Positions 34,698-44,285 of a stretch of DNA of 64,000 nucleotides are shown piece by piece. The DNA is from Alkalihalobacillus trypoxylicola (GTDB lineage: Bacteria; Bacillota; Bacilli; Bacillales; Bacillaceae_D). How positions within the stretch are numbered: the first letter of the stretch is position 1; every line of letters begins with the position of its first letter. The stretch spans positions 369,792 to 433,791 of the forward strand of contig NZ_LTAO01000012.1 in NCBI RefSeq assembly GCF_001590785.1, read 5' to 3'. The translations under genes and the position numbers were made by a program. The notes beneath the pieces are model-generated. The model ran no database searches. It saw nothing but the letters and a program-made list of their open reading frames with translations, and was not told the origin of the DNA.

Positions 34698-34940
34698 ATG
34701 CACTCTAAACAAACCGTTACATATATTTGTGAAACTTATTTATCAGGAAATCAATATTATTATAAAAAGGAAATGATCACTTTTGATTGTTGGCAAAACC
34801 TTCAATCCTTGGGATGGTCGGCTCCGCGCCCAATTAGTAAAAAAACATTTGAAAAACGAAAAAAAGAAGGCTATAAAGTGATTTACAAAAATATAAATAA
34901 GAATCCAGCAGAAGTCATTTTTTTAGCAAAAAAAGGATAA
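34698..34940 (+). CDS. Small basic protein of unknown function (80 aa)
   Basis: The 80-residue product is rich in Lys, Tyr and Asn (MHSKQTVTYICETYLSGNQYYYKK) with no membrane segment. The middle holds WQNLQSLGWSAPRPISKKTFEKRKKEGYKV. AAGGAGATAAT precedes ATG, so it is likely a real gene. I do not recognise the family. It lies between darB (divergent) and the yezD promoter. Confidence 0.5.
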   Translation: MHSKQTVTYICETYLSGNQYYYKKEMITFDCWQNLQSLGWSAPRPISKKTFEKRKKEGYKVIYKNINKNPAEVIFLAKKG

Positions 34941-34981
34941 ATGGAAATATGCCTATTTTTCCGAAAATTCTAGATCTATCG

Positions 34982-35010
34982 TTGACAATTTTGTCAATGA
35001 TGGATAGAAT
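34982..35010 (+). promoter_or_regulatory. Promoter with operator palindrome upstream of yezD-cysH
   Basis: TTGACA (34982-34987), 17 bases and TAGAAT (35005-35010) form a good sigma-A promoter. TTGACAA-TT-TTGTCAA (34982-34997) is a perfect 16-bp inverted repeat on the -35, a likely repressor site for the sulfate genes. No SAM riboswitch was seen here. Confidence 0.65.
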
Positions 35011-35099
35011 ACTATTAAACTAATAAAACATATAAAAATACAAGGAATTAAATGATCAATCCTCTAATGGAGTTAATTTACAATGACAGGGGGAATTGG

Positions 35100-35246
35100 A
35101 TGGAACATCATGAGAATTCTTTCAATGAAATCGCTAGTAGATTGCAAGATTTATTGAAAGGCCTCCAATATGGCTCAATAACGATCGTGGTGCAGGACGG
35201 TAAAATTGTTCAGTTAGAAAAAAGTGAAAAAGTGCGGGTGAAGTAA
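35100..35246 (+). CDS. yezD: YezD/DUF2292 small protein
   Basis: The 48-residue protein has the DUF2292 pattern NEIASRLQDLLKGLQYGSITIVVQDGKIVQLEKSEK, a short beta hairpin after a helix. YezD-type genes sit ahead of sulfur assimilation genes in Bacilli. ATG 35100 follows AGGGGGA; an earlier in-frame ATG at 35052 lacks a site. It is followed by a terminator-like hairpin at 35271-35322, so it may be the first gene of an attenuated operon with cysH. Confidence 0.75.
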   Translation: MEHHENSFNEIASRLQDLLKGLQYGSITIVVQDGKIVQLEKSEKVRVK

Positions 35247-35270
35247 CGAGCTGACTAGACAAACTAGAGG

Positions 35271-35322
35271 CGGCGTTGACACGAGTAGGGAGGAAATCCT
35301 TATTGTGTTAACGTCGTTTTTT
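35271..35322 (+). terminator. Hairpin terminator between yezD and cysH
   Basis: GGCGTTGACAC pairs with GTGTTAACGTC around an inner AGGA/TCCT arm and is followed by six T. Read-through or attenuation would be needed for yezD to share its promoter with cysH. Confidence 0.75.
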
Positions 35323-35358
35323 CATTGAGAAAAAACCAACTATGGAGGTGGGAATGCA

Positions 35359-36072
35359 TTGACTTTATCTTATCAAAGCTTAAGTGAAGATGATTATCTT
35401 ACAATTAATAAAAAGTTAGAGCGTAGTGACAGCATAGAAGTGTTGAAGTGGGCTTATCAAGAATTTGGGAACGAGCTTGTGTATTCCTGTAGCTTTGGAA
35501 TAGAAGGAATGGTTTTAATTGATTTAATTTATAAAGTAAATAAGCAGGCAAAAATTATATTTTTAGATACAGATTTTCACTTTAAGGAAACATACGAATT
35601 AATTGAACGAGTGAAAAAAAAATATCCTAGCTTACAAATTTCGTTAATAAAACCTGAATTAACTCCAGAGGAGCAAGCAGAACAATATGGAGAAGAATTA
35701 TGGAAGCGAAATCCAGATCAATGCTGTCAAATCCGAAAGCTGATTCCATTAGAGAAAGAATTAAGCCTTCATAAAGCTTGGATTTCAGGATTGAGGCGCG
35801 AACAATCACCAACAAGAGCGAATACACAATTTGTAAACCAGGATCATCGGTTTCAATCTATAAAGATTTGCCCACTTATTCATTGGACAGAGGAAGAAAT
35901 TAGTATGTATGTCAATTTACATCAGCTTACTTATAATGAGCTACATGATCAAAATTACCCAAGTATTGGCTGTGAATATTGTACAAAACCAGTAAAACCA
36001 GGTGAAGATCCAAGGAGCGGACGCTGGTCTGGTACAACCAAAACAGAATGTGGCTTACATCAACCAAAATAA
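35359..36072 (+). CDS. cysH: Phosphoadenylyl-/adenylyl-sulfate reductase CysH
   Basis: The 237-residue enzyme reduces activated sulfate to sulfite with thioredoxin. The PAPS-reductase fold motifs are visible ([15 protein letters not shown] near residue 41). It also carries the four cysteines of the [4Fe-4S] type: CCQIRK (about 120) and CEYC (about 205), plus ECGLH at the C-terminus. These are usual for Bacillus enzymes that accept APS and PAPS. The start is TTG 35359, behind TATGGAGGTGG; an out-of-frame ATGCATTGA overlaps it. cysC downstream suggests PAPS is made too. Confidence 0.93.
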   Translation: MTLSYQSLSEDDYLTINKKLERSDSIEVLKWAYQEFGNELVYSCSFGIEGMVLIDLIYKVNKQAKIIFLDTDFHFKETYELIERVKKKYPSLQISLIKPELTPEEQAEQYGEELWKRNPDQCCQIRKLIPLEKELSLHKAWISGLRREQSPTRANTQFVNQDHRFQSIKICPLIHWTEEEISMYVNLHQLTYNELHDQNYPSIGCEYCTKPVKPGEDPRSGRWSGTTKTECGLHQPK

Positions 36073-36090
36073 TAAATGGAGGGTCATACA

Positions 36091-37236
36091 ATGGCAACAA
36101 TTGCAGCACACGGAGGAACATTAATCCAACAATATCAGTCGAATTATGATTATCATTCATTAACGAAGGAAATTGAATTAGATTCTTTTGCTTTATCAGA
36201 TTTGGAGTTAATTGGAATTGGTGGTTTTAGTCCTTTAACAGGCTTTATGAATAAAGAAAATTATCAATCAGTCGTAGAAAATATGAGGTTAAGTGACGGA
36301 ACAATTTGGAGCATCCCGATTACGTTGCCTATTACTCCAGAAAAAGCTGCATCCTTAGAAGTTGGAGAAGAAGTAAAGCTTGTATTTTCTAAGGAAGTAT
36401 ACGGTACGATTATCATATCTGAAATATATGAGCCAGATAAAAATAAAGAAGCGATTAATGTTTACCGGACAGATGATTTGAATCATCCAGGAGTACAAAA
36501 GCTTTTTAGTCGTCCATCTCTTTATGTAGCAGGAGATATCGTGTTAGTGAATAGGGTGAATCGTGGTCGTTTTCAATCCTATCATCAAGATCCAGTAGAT
36601 ACTCGTGCGAAATTTGCAGATTTAGGATGGAAGAAGGTCGTAGGCTTTCAGACAAGAAACCCTGTTCATCGGGCGCATGAGTATATTCAAAAGTCTGCAC
36701 TTGAAATTGTGGATGGATTATTTTTAAACCCTTTAGTTGGTGAAACCAAATCTGATGATATACCAGCAGATGTTAGAATGGAAAGCTATGAAGTGTTGTT
36801 AGAGAATTATTATCCAAAGGATCGGGTATACTTATCTGTTTTTCCAGCTGCTATGAGATATGCGGGACCACGAGAGGCCGTTTTTCATGCAATTGTTCGA
36901 AAAAACTATGGTTGTACTCACTTTATTGTCGGGCGTGATCATGCAGGCGTTGGAGATTATTATGGTACCTACGATGCCCAACTCATTTTCAGTGAGTTTA
37001 AAGAAGGTGAACTTGAAATATTGCCTCTTTTCTTTGAGCATAGTTTTTATTGTAAGGCATGTGGAAATATGGCATCAACGAAAACATGTCCTCACGAAAA
37101 AGAGGATCATGTGATTTTATCAGGAACAAAAGTAAGAGAAATGTTAAAGAACGGAGAGGTTCCTCCTCCAGAATTCAGTCGAAAAGAAGTAGTTGAAGTA
37201 CTAATAAGAGGAATGCAAGAGCGTGTTGAAGTTTGA
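36091..37236 (+). CDS. sat: Sulfate adenylyltransferase
   Basis: The 381-residue ATP sulfurylase makes adenylyl sulfate from ATP and sulfate. Motifs: [12 protein letters not shown] (residues about 190-201, nucleotide site) and [12 protein letters not shown] (about 286). The C-terminal CxxC cluster ([15 protein letters not shown]) is typical of the bacterial monofunctional form. GGAGGGTCATACA precedes ATG 36091. It lies 18 bases after cysH. Confidence 0.95.
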   Translation: MATIAAHGGTLIQQYQSNYDYHSLTKEIELDSFALSDLELIGIGGFSPLTGFMNKENYQSVVENMRLSDGTIWSIPITLPITPEKAASLEVGEEVKLVFSKEVYGTIIISEIYEPDKNKEAINVYRTDDLNHPGVQKLFSRPSLYVAGDIVLVNRVNRGRFQSYHQDPVDTRAKFADLGWKKVVGFQTRNPVHRAHEYIQKSALEIVDGLFLNPLVGETKSDDIPADVRMESYEVLLENYYPKDRVYLSVFPAAMRYAGPREAVFHAIVRKNYGCTHFIVGRDHAGVGDYYGTYDAQLIFSEFKEGELEILPLFFEHSFYCKACGNMASTKTCPHEKEDHVILSGTKVREMLKNGEVPPPEFSRKEVVEVLIRGMQERVEV

Positions 37237-37262
37237 TGTGATAAAGAGAGGGTGGGACCGAT

Positions 37263-38339
37263 ATGCTTGAAATTATAGCATTTGCCATTGCGTTATTTTT
37301 TGCCATGAACATTGGAGCGAGTGGAACTGCTGCAGCTATGGGTCCTGCTTATGGAAGTGGAGCTATTCCTAATAAAAAGTTGGCGATGCTACTGGTTGGA
37401 GTTTTTGCCTTTTTAGGAGCATTAGCTGGCGGAGAAGTTGTTCGTACGATCGGGAGCGGCATTATTCCTCCGGATATAGTGACCGTTGAAATCGTCATCA
37501 TTATTTTAGCGTCTGCTTGCGGAACGTTATTTGTAGCCAATTTATTAGGAATTCCTTTATCTACAAGTGAAGTGGTTGTTGGTGCGATTGTGGGAGCAGG
37601 TATTGCTTATCAAGCTCTATTTTTAAATCATTTGCTAATTATCGTTTCTTTTTGGATTATAACCCCATTCTTTGCCTTTTTTTTCGCTTTACTAATTGGA
37701 AAGCTTACTTTAAAAGCTGAAAGAAAGTGGCCGTATTTAAAAGGGAAAGGAAAGTGGAAAAAACCATTAGTTTTCTTTTTAATAGCATGTGGCTGTATTG
37801 AAGCCTATGCAGCGGGAATGAATAATGTCGCAAATGCTGTTGGTCCATTAGTGGGAGCTGGGTTAATTGAGGTAGATACAGCAGTCATTTATGGAGGACT
37901 TTTTGTAGCAATCGGTGCTCTTCTACTAGGTGGTAAAGTATTGGAGACAAATGGAAAGAAAATTACCCAACTTTCTCTATTGCAAGGTAGCTCAGTTTCG
38001 TTAACAGGAGGCTCGCTCGTTATTGTAGCTTCCATATTTGGACTACCAGTTCCACTCACTCAAATTACGACATCTGCGATTGCTGGTATTGGAACAGCAG
38101 CTGATGGTTTTAAGCTTTGGGAAAAAGGAATCATGATGCAAATTATAAAGGTTTGGGTCGTATCACCTATTTTTTCTTTAGTTATATCCTATGGCTTAAT
38201 ATTACTGTTGCAGCATGCAGATTATTATACATTATTCGTTATTGTAAGTGTCTTTATCGCCACTGTTGGGTCATACAGTCTTTATCATTCAAGCAGAAAG
38301 GAAAAAAGATCGACCTATGATGAGGGTGGTGGAATTTAA
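37263..38339 (+). CDS. cysP: Sulfate permease CysP (PiT family)
   Basis: The 358-residue protein has about ten membrane segments and the two PiT-family signature repeats ([15 protein letters not shown] at the start and [17 protein letters not shown] near residue 185). CysP of B. subtilis is a sulfate transporter of this phosphate-permease-like family. Its position between sat and cysC confirms the sulfate role. GAGGGTGGGACCGAT precedes ATG. Confidence 0.93.
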   Translation: MLEIIAFAIALFFAMNIGASGTAAAMGPAYGSGAIPNKKLAMLLVGVFAFLGALAGGEVVRTIGSGIIPPDIVTVEIVIIILASACGTLFVANLLGIPLSTSEVVVGAIVGAGIAYQALFLNHLLIIVSFWIITPFFAFFFALLIGKLTLKAERKWPYLKGKGKWKKPLVFFLIACGCIEAYAAGMNNVANAVGPLVGAGLIEVDTAVIYGGLFVAIGALLLGGKVLETNGKKITQLSLLQGSSVSLTGGSLVIVASIFGLPVPLTQITTSAIAGIGTAADGFKLWEKGIMMQIIKVWVVSPIFSLVISYGLILLLQHADYYTLFVIVSVFIATVGSYSLYHSSRKEKRSTYDEGGGI

Positions 38340-38365
38340 ATATTTTTAATTTCAGGGAGGAAAGT

Positions 38366-38974
38366 ATGACACTGAAAAAGGTAGACAACATTGTTTGGCA
38401 TGAAACGACCATCAAAAAAGAAGAACGAAACAAACAAAAGGGTCATAAAAGTACGATCCTATGGTTTACAGGGCTATCTGGTGCTGGTAAATCAACCTTA
38501 GCGAATGCTTTAGAACATCATTTGTTTCAAAAAGGATTATCAAGCTATGTCTTAGATGGTGATAATATTCGTCATGGTTTAAATAAAGGATTAGGCTTTA
38601 GTGATAAGGATCGTAAGGAAAATATCCGACGAATTGGTGAAGTAGCGAAGCTATTTGTTGATTCGGGCACGATCGTATGCACAGCATTTATTTCTCCATT
38701 TAAAGAAGACCGCCAATTGGTTAGGAAGTTAGTAGATGAAGAAGAGTTTATTGAGGTTTATGTGAGGTGCTCCTTATCGGAGTGCGAATCAAGAGATCCG
38801 AAAGGACTTTACAAAAAAGCTAGGTCAGGAGAAATAAAGGATTTTACAGGGATTAGCTCTCCTTATGAGGAGCCGGAATTTCCTGAAATTACAATTGATT
38901 CAGATTTGTTGTCGATAGAAGAATCGGTTGCACAAATCATACAATACTTACAAGCTAAACAAATAATATCTTAA
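38366..38974 (+). CDS. cysC: Adenylylsulfate kinase CysC
   Basis: The 202-residue kinase phosphorylates adenylyl sulfate to PAPS. The P-loop GLSGAGKST (residues about 34-42) is intact, as are [20 protein letters not shown] and the later [28 protein letters not shown] precedes ATG. It ends the cys operon; the siroheme genes, which follow in B. subtilis, are 3.8 kb away here. An R1 repeat lies downstream. Confidence 0.95.
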   Translation: MTLKKVDNIVWHETTIKKEERNKQKGHKSTILWFTGLSGAGKSTLANALEHHLFQKGLSSYVLDGDNIRHGLNKGLGFSDKDRKENIRRIGEVAKLFVDSGTIVCTAFISPFKEDRQLVRKLVDEEEFIEVYVRCSLSECESRDPKGLYKKARSGEIKDFTGISSPYEEPEFPEITIDSDLLSIEESVAQIIQYLQAKQIIS

Positions 38975-39089
38975 TGAGCTTATAGAAGAGGCTTTCCGTT
39001 GCATGATGTAGCGGAGCTTGATTAGAAGAACACGATGATAAGCGGAAAGGGGTCAAAAACGAAATTCAGCTGATGCTCTCAATACTCCT

Positions 39090-39375
39090 AATGAGCCAGT
39101 AAATTGTGTGTAATGGATGCTAACATCGATAACGAACAATGAACCCTCCTTCTAGAAAAAAGGAGGGTTATTTTAAACGGGTAGATTCTTTTATGAAAGA
39201 CGAAAGCTAGTTGACACAAGGCACGGACACTCCAGTGGGAGGAAGTGGTCATGCCGAAATCCACTTTTAAAAAAATTAGTTCGGCAGCTCCTAACCAAAC
39301 GCGAAGTGTCTTGGGGGAGTTGGGTACCTAACAAGTTTAAAATCATTCATTCGTGAGTATGGTCACAGTCTTATA
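39090..39375 (+). repeat. R1 repeat copy F, 3' of cysC
   Basis: Near full-length: stem AACCCTCCTT/AAGGAGGGTT (39142-39169), AAGCTAGTTGACACAAGGCACGG, CACTCCAGTGGGAGG, GTCATGCCGAAATCCACTTTT, TTAGTTCGGCAGC, GCGAAGTGTCTTGGGGGAGT, TACCTAACAAG and a TATGGTCACAG end. The 452-base gap between cysC and the subtilase contains nothing else that I recognise, apart from a CTCCTAATGAGCC patch before the stem. Confidence 0.88.
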
Positions 39376-39426
39376 GACTATTTTATTTAATTTAGTTTGA
39401 TGATCAAGCTGCTTTTTCTTCTTAGA

Positions 39427-41199
39427 TTATTGGCTTATAGATTGAAGGGCTTTTTCTATGTTGATTTGACCATGTCCGTAATACGCGTCTTTTCCTTTTG
39501 TACCTAAATCGTCAGCTGATGATGTGATGACATCATAAACTTCTTGATTACTGAGGTCTGGCCTTAAGGAACGAACTAAGCCTGCTAAACCAGCTACATG
39601 AGGTGAAGCCATAGAGGTTCCAGACATGACTGTGTATTCATTATTAATAAATAGACTCGGTATATGTTCGCCAGGGGCAGAAATATCAACATGATTACCA
39701 TAATTAGAAAAGAAGGCACGATTATTATTTTGATCAACAGCCGCAACGGTTAATACTTCAGAATATTGAGCGGGATACATCGGGTCTTCCACATTATCGT
39801 TTCCAGATGCAACTACGATCACGACATCACGATCATAGGCATATTTAATTGCGTCATATAAAATCTCTGAATCGTAATAATCGCCTAAACTCATGTTAAT
39901 GACGTTTGCTCCTTGATCTACTGCCCAGTAAATCCCTTTTGCTACATCGTAGGAAGACCCTTCACCTTCATCATTTAAGACTTTAACGGGAAGAATGGTG
40001 CTATTCCATGATATTCCTGCTATACCCGTAACATTATTAGTCATAGCGGCAGCCACACCTGCTACATGAGTTCCGTGTCCATGTGCATCTGAAAAATCGT
40101 CTGATTCATCAAATGCATTGTAACCTGTTTTTATTTTATCTTTTAAATCTGCATGATTTGGATCTACACCAGTATCAAGAATGGCAATCGTTATATTATT
40201 TCCACCGGATAAATCCCAACCACCACTTGTATTGATTTGTTCTAGATTCCACTGATAGGGCTCAAAAAATTCATCATTTGGTTTTGTAAGTCCTTGTTTG
40301 TTAAAAAGATAAATCGGTTCAGTAAATGCTAAAGAAAAATCATTTTGTAATCTTTCAAGGAGCTGCTCCGTTGTTTCATTAGGAGATGAAACGACATAAT
40401 AAGGTAGATTTTCCTTAACGACTTGTAATTCAGCATGCTCCTGTAACCAATCAGTAGCTTTTTCATGATCTTTAAATTTGATTACCACTTGATTTTCAAT
40501 ATAAGATTTTTGATTAGCCTCAGGTTTATGTTCATTTGAATGTACAACAATTTGCCAGCCTAGTTCAGGAACTGTTTGAGAGCGAAAGCCGTTTGGTACA
40601 TCGTTCGTTGTTTCCCATTGAACGGTAGGATCATCACCTGAAACAAAAAAGCTTCCATTTGCATCTGCTACTGAAGCCATCCCCATTACGAACGACTGGA
40701 TAAAGGACAAATCTACTTCTGCTAATATTTTTCGATTATCTGAAAGTTTTTCTCCCATTAACATGTAGTTTTTCCCGTCTTTTGAGAATGGATCTGAAAA
40801 TTCACTTTTTAAATGAGTGTGAGTCAAAAGTGAAAAATCAGGATTAATAATATCTCCAATTTCTTGTTCGATGTTTTGATTGTCAAAAATAATAAAACCA
40901 TTAATATGAGGGTGTTCTTTGATTTCTAATTGGGATTTTTCTATTAGTTGAGTATCAGAGAAATCCTGTTCTGCCCAGCTGTTTAACTGAGTTGAAAGCT
41001 GATCTAAAAACATACTCGTTGTAATAGATAAGTCTTCTGCTAATAATTGATCCATCGCCCTCGAATCGAGAGTTTGTGGGATATCCTTTTCTAACGCGTA
41101 TGGCGGCTGCTCATTTGAATCGATAAATAACCGACCTATGACAGCGATGCCAATGCCGAGAAAAGCAATGATTAGTACGGATTTAAACATGGTTTTCAT
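39427..41199 (-). CDS. Subtilisin-like serine protease with long extracellular N-terminal region
   Basis: The 590-residue protein has one N-terminal membrane segment (residues about 6-23), so it is membrane-anchored and faces outward. Residues about 45-200 look like a Cache-type sensor fold (ILAEVDLSFIQSF, then ADANGSFFVSGDD). Residues about 235-310 resemble an I9 prodomain. The S8 domain follows with Asp in AILDTGVDPNH, His in GHGTHVAGVAA and Ser in SGTSMASPHVAG. ATG 41199 follows AAAGGAG. A sensor-protease combination is unusual; substrate unknown. Confidence 0.85.
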   Translation of the reverse strand: MKTMFKSVLIIAFLGIGIAVIGRLFIDSNEQPPYALEKDIPQTLDSRAMDQLLAEDLSITTSMFLDQLSTQLNSWAEQDFSDTQLIEKSQLEIKEHPHINGFIIFDNQNIEQEIGDIINPDFSLLTHTHLKSEFSDPFSKDGKNYMLMGEKLSDNRKILAEVDLSFIQSFVMGMASVADANGSFFVSGDDPTVQWETTNDVPNGFRSQTVPELGWQIVVHSNEHKPEANQKSYIENQVVIKFKDHEKATDWLQEHAELQVVKENLPYYVVSSPNETTEQLLERLQNDFSLAFTEPIYLFNKQGLTKPNDEFFEPYQWNLEQINTSGGWDLSGGNNITIAILDTGVDPNHADLKDKIKTGYNAFDESDDFSDAHGHGTHVAGVAAAMTNNVTGIAGISWNSTILPVKVLNDEGEGSSYDVAKGIYWAVDQGANVINMSLGDYYDSEILYDAIKYAYDRDVVIVVASGNDNVEDPMYPAQYSEVLTVAAVDQNNNRAFFSNYGNHVDISAPGEHIPSLFINNEYTVMSGTSMASPHVAGLAGLVRSLRPDLSNQEVYDVITSSADDLGTKGKDAYYGHGQINIEKALQSISQ

Positions 41200-41323
41200 T
41201 TTCTTTAACTCCTTTATTTTCAAGTAGTGATTTTATGCTCCCTCTAAAAGCGTCTGGGCCAACTTTAAAGGATAGGCACAATCAAATATAAATGTTACAG
41301 CTTCATAAAGATGAACAATCGTT

Positions 41324-42109
41324 CTAATGATTCGAGTCATACTGAATATGGTGGAGCTGGTGAGTGAGAGGATAGTCCATTAATTCTGAAAGAAAAACAA
41401 GCTTCATTTCATTTTGTTTGATTTTTTTCCAGCCATTTTCAACAGCAGAAAAAGTTTCAAACCCTTTTACTCCAACATGGCCTATCCCGACTGCTTGTCC
41501 ATTTCTTTGTGAAATTTTCATGAGTTTATCGATTTGCTGTTCTACTTCATATTGTGACGACAAGCTATCATCGATAAAGATGTCTCTTTTAATAAAGGGA
41601 ATATTCATCTTTTCTGCCAGTTCAGGGATAACGGATTCGTTACTTGTACCACTGTCTAGAAAATAAAGCTTGTTTTCATGAACCACTTCTAAAATGGATT
41701 TCATAATTTTCTGGTCTTCTACAATTTTTGAACCCATATGATTATTCATTCCTACTGCATAAGGAACATTTTCGATGGCTTGCTGGACTCGTTTTTTTAT
41801 TTCTTGCTCTGTTAAGTCTGATGTAATGGCATTCGGACCAAGCCAAGAAGCTTTTCCTTGCTTCGGTTCCATTGGCATATGAATGATTACTTCTAATCCT
41901 GCTTCGTGTGCTTGAATAGCCTGTTCCTTCGCATGCTCGTGAAAAGGCATAATCGCAACTGTAATCGGGATTTCACCAGCTAGAAACGGTTCTACTCCTT
42001 TCACATCACCACCAAAATCGTCTATAATAATCGCCATTTTAGTCGCGTGAGCTTGTGGAGATAGGAGAAAAAGGAACAAGAGAGCTAAAGATATCGTTTT
42101 TTTCATCAT
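41324..42109 (-). CDS. Divergent polysaccharide deacetylase family protein (YibQ/DUF610)
   Basis: The 261-residue protein has a signal peptide (cut after LSPQAHA, near residue 22) and then the YibQ pattern: KMAIIIDDFGGDVKG, ITVAIMPFHEHAKEQA, VIIHMPMEPK, VGMNNHMGSKI and FLDSGTSNESV. The Asp-Asp and His residues match the NodB metal site. It would act on cell-wall or exopolysaccharide in the outer space. AAGGAG precedes ATG. It is on the same strand as the subtilase gene. Confidence 0.85.
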   Translation of the reverse strand: MMKKTISLALLFLFLLSPQAHATKMAIIIDDFGGDVKGVEPFLAGEIPITVAIMPFHEHAKEQAIQAHEAGLEVIIHMPMEPKQGKASWLGPNAITSDLTEQEIKKRVQQAIENVPYAVGMNNHMGSKIVEDQKIMKSILEVVHENKLYFLDSGTSNESVIPELAEKMNIPFIKRDIFIDDSLSSQYEVEQQIDKLMKISQRNGQAVGIGHVGVKGFETFSAVENGWKKIKQNEMKLVFLSELMDYPLTHQLHHIQYDSNH

Positions 42110-42181
42110 ACATAACTCCTTATAAAAACGTTGATAGCTTAGTTTGCCGTAAGGAGGAGAATTCTATGTTCTAAAAAACAA

Positions 42182-42223
42182 AAAAAGATGTGCTTAACAA
42201 AAATCGTTAAACACATCCTTTTT
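42182..42223 (-). terminator. Terminator of tnrA
   Basis: AAAAAGATGTG and CACATC-TTTTT arms plus TTAAC/GTTAA give a long stem with a short loop. It overlaps the last codons and stop of tnrA on the minus strand. Confidence 0.75.
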
Positions 42224-42524
42224 ACTTTCGAATATTAAATGCGGCATTAATTTGCCCACGCAACATTCTTTCGCGTACTTCTTGTTTTTTCATGGCTTTT
42301 TGTTCCATTCTTCTAATTTCAAATGTTTGCATCCCATCTTCCATTTTGTTGGCTATGTCAATGAGACGTTCGACATCCAAAAAAGAGTATTTCCGAGTTC
42401 CGCCTTTTGTGCGTTCTGGAAACAATAGCTTTCTTTCTTCGTAATAGCGGATCTTTCGTTCAGATAATCCCGTCAGTTCACTTACTACTCCAATTGTAAT
42501 CACTTTTTTATCTTTATAAGACAA
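42222..42524 (-). CDS. tnrA: Nitrogen regulator TnrA
   Basis: The 100-residue MerR-type regulator has a winged helix-turn-helix with [20 protein letters not shown] and [21 protein letters not shown], close to TnrA of B. subtilis throughout. The C-terminal [11 protein letters not shown] is the glutamine synthetase-binding tail that distinguishes TnrA from GlnR. It controls nitrogen-limitation genes. TTG 42524 follows GAGGTGG and gives SYKDKKV as in TnrA; GTG 42539 is less likely. A perfect TnrA box upstream suggests self-activation. Confidence 0.93.
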   Translation of the reverse strand: MSYKDKKVITIGVVSELTGLSERKIRYYEERKLLFPERTKGGTRKYSFLDVERLIDIANKMEDGMQTFEIRRMEQKAMKKQEVRERMLRGQINAAFNIRK

Positions 42525-42611
42525 TCCACTCCACCTCACTGGTCAATAAGTAAGAATGTTCGCACCTTTTGTAATACTATATCACATCAATAGAAAAGTT
42601 GTGATTGTCAA

Positions 42612-42628
42612 TGTAAGATTATCTTACA
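42612..42628 (-). promoter_or_regulatory. Perfect TnrA box between tnrA and sumT
   Basis: TGTAAGATAATCTTACA on the minus strand matches TGTNA-N7-TNACA fully. A -10 (TAGTAT, 42574-42579) gives a tnrA start near 42567, so the box centre is at about -53, the position for TnrA activation. It could also act on the siroheme genes. Confidence 0.85.
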
Positions 42629-42798
42629 TTTTTTCTGAATGACAGATAAATTCGATTAAAATATTGCTCGAGTATTTACAATATATGCTAAAATGATAAA
42701 CATTCAAACTCTTATTGATAGTAGATGAGCTTTTATATTATACTTTATAAAACATATAAAATTAGTCGGTTTTTAAAACTCAATGCGACTAAAAATGG

Positions 42799-44283
42799 AT
42801 GGTGTTCAATTTGGGAGAAGAAGTAAAAAAAGGTAAGGTTTATCTGGTAGGAGCAGGTCCAGGTGATAAACGCTTACTCACTATAAAAGCACTAGAGGTT
42901 TTGCAGATTGCCGACGTCATCTTGTATGATCGATTAGTCAATCCACTTCTTTTAGAGAGCAGCAAAGTCGATGCTGAGCTCGTGTATTGTGGAAAATTAC
43001 CTGATAGACATATATTAAGGCAGGAAGCGATCAATGAAAAATTAGTTCAATTCGGTAAAGAAAATAAAATTGTTGTCCGATTAAAGGGTGGAGATCCAAG
43101 TGTTTTCGGCAGAGTAGCAGAAGAAATAGAAGCATTAGAGACGGAGAATATACCATATGAAGTCATTCCTGGAATTACTGCCGGGATTGCAGCAGCTACC
43201 TATGCTGGAATATCAGTGACCCATCGTCAACATGGAGGCTCGTTCGCTGTTGTGACAGGTCATAATAAAACAGAGGATGGAAAGCCGACAGTTGATTGGC
43301 ATTCTTTAGCTAAGGGAATCGATACGATCGCTTTTTATATGGGTGTTAGTAATTTGTCCTATATTTCAAATCAACTATTATTAAATGGAAAAAAAAGCTC
43401 GACACCTGTTTCTATTATTCAATGGGGGACACTAGGAAAGCAGAAAGTGGTCACGGGTACATTAGAGAATATTACAGAAAAAGCTAAGCTACATCATATA
43501 CAAAATCCTGCAATTACATTAGTAGGAGACGTAAATCAATTAAGAAAAAATAAGAGTTGGTTTGAAAAGCAGCCTTTATTTGGTCGACACATTCTTTTTG
43601 TAAAAACGTCGAGTGAGCACAGTGAAACGGCACAAGCTTTAACGGATTTGGGTGCTGATGTGTTCGAATTTCCAAGATGGAACTGGAACGAGGTTCATTC
43701 AAAAACACCTTTATGGTCTGATTATGAAGAAATATTATTTCTGTCTCCAACGATAATAGATGCTTTTTTTGAAAAAATTCGAAAAGAGCAAATAGATATA
43801 AGGTTTATTAAGGCGAAATTCCTTTGTTTGAGCGAGCTTTCAAAAAGACAACTACAAAAATATGGCTGTCAAAGTCAAAAGATTAGACATTGGGAACCAA
43901 CTGAACAGTCCCTTGTTATTGGAGATGCTATTTACGATCGACAAAAATGGCAAGAGAAATGGAGTAATGCGGATTATGTTTCGTTAGGATATCAGGAAAT
44001 AGTGCCACAATCGATTCAAACGTTTCGTCGATTATGGGATGAAGAAAGAATTGAAACCATTGTTTTCCCTAATATTAAAGCCATTAAGGTTTTTGTAGAT
44101 GCTTTGAAGGAAGCCTCTTTTTCTGTTGAAGATGTTTCAAAATGTACAGAGATTATATGTTATAGTGAAGAAATTGCCAACATTGCAAGAGCTTATCAGT
44201 TTAAAGCTGCAAAAGTAAATGCTACATTAAAAGATAAACATCAGCTAATAGATAGGCTGTTGACGATAGAAGGGAAGGGGTAA
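42799..44283 (+). CDS. Uroporphyrinogen-III C-methyltransferase fused to a HemD-like domain
   Basis: The 494-residue protein starts with a CobA/SumT methyltransferase (residues about 10-250: VYLVGAGPGDKRLLT, then VRLKGGDPSVFGR, EVIPGITAGIAAA). A degraded uroporphyrinogen-III synthase-like domain follows (about 265-490). SumT makes precorrin-2 for siroheme. The same fusion layout is seen in NasF-type enzymes of nitrite assimilation. The start 42799 has no clear site; TTG 42811 with GGATGGTG is the alternative. sirB follows two bases later. Confidence 0.88.
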   Translation: MVFNLGEEVKKGKVYLVGAGPGDKRLLTIKALEVLQIADVILYDRLVNPLLLESSKVDAELVYCGKLPDRHILRQEAINEKLVQFGKENKIVVRLKGGDPSVFGRVAEEIEALETENIPYEVIPGITAGIAAATYAGISVTHRQHGGSFAVVTGHNKTEDGKPTVDWHSLAKGIDTIAFYMGVSNLSYISNQLLLNGKKSSTPVSIIQWGTLGKQKVVTGTLENITEKAKLHHIQNPAITLVGDVNQLRKNKSWFEKQPLFGRHILFVKTSSEHSETAQALTDLGADVFEFPRWNWNEVHSKTPLWSDYEEILFLSPTIIDAFFEKIRKEQIDIRFIKAKFLCLSELSKRQLQKYGCQSQKIRHWEPTEQSLVIGDAIYDRQKWQEKWSNADYVSLGYQEIVPQSIQTFRRLWDEERIETIVFPNIKAIKVFVDALKEASFSVEDVSKCTEIICYSEEIANIARAYQFKAAKVNATLKDKHQLIDRLLTIEGKG

Positions 44284-44285
44284 AT

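Noticed and set aside
34940..35360. S-box (SAM) riboswitch before the sulfate genes
   Set aside because: The conserved blocks (such as CTTATCAAGAG and GAGGGA-CTGGCCC) are absent; the region shows only a promoter palindrome and a terminator hairpin.
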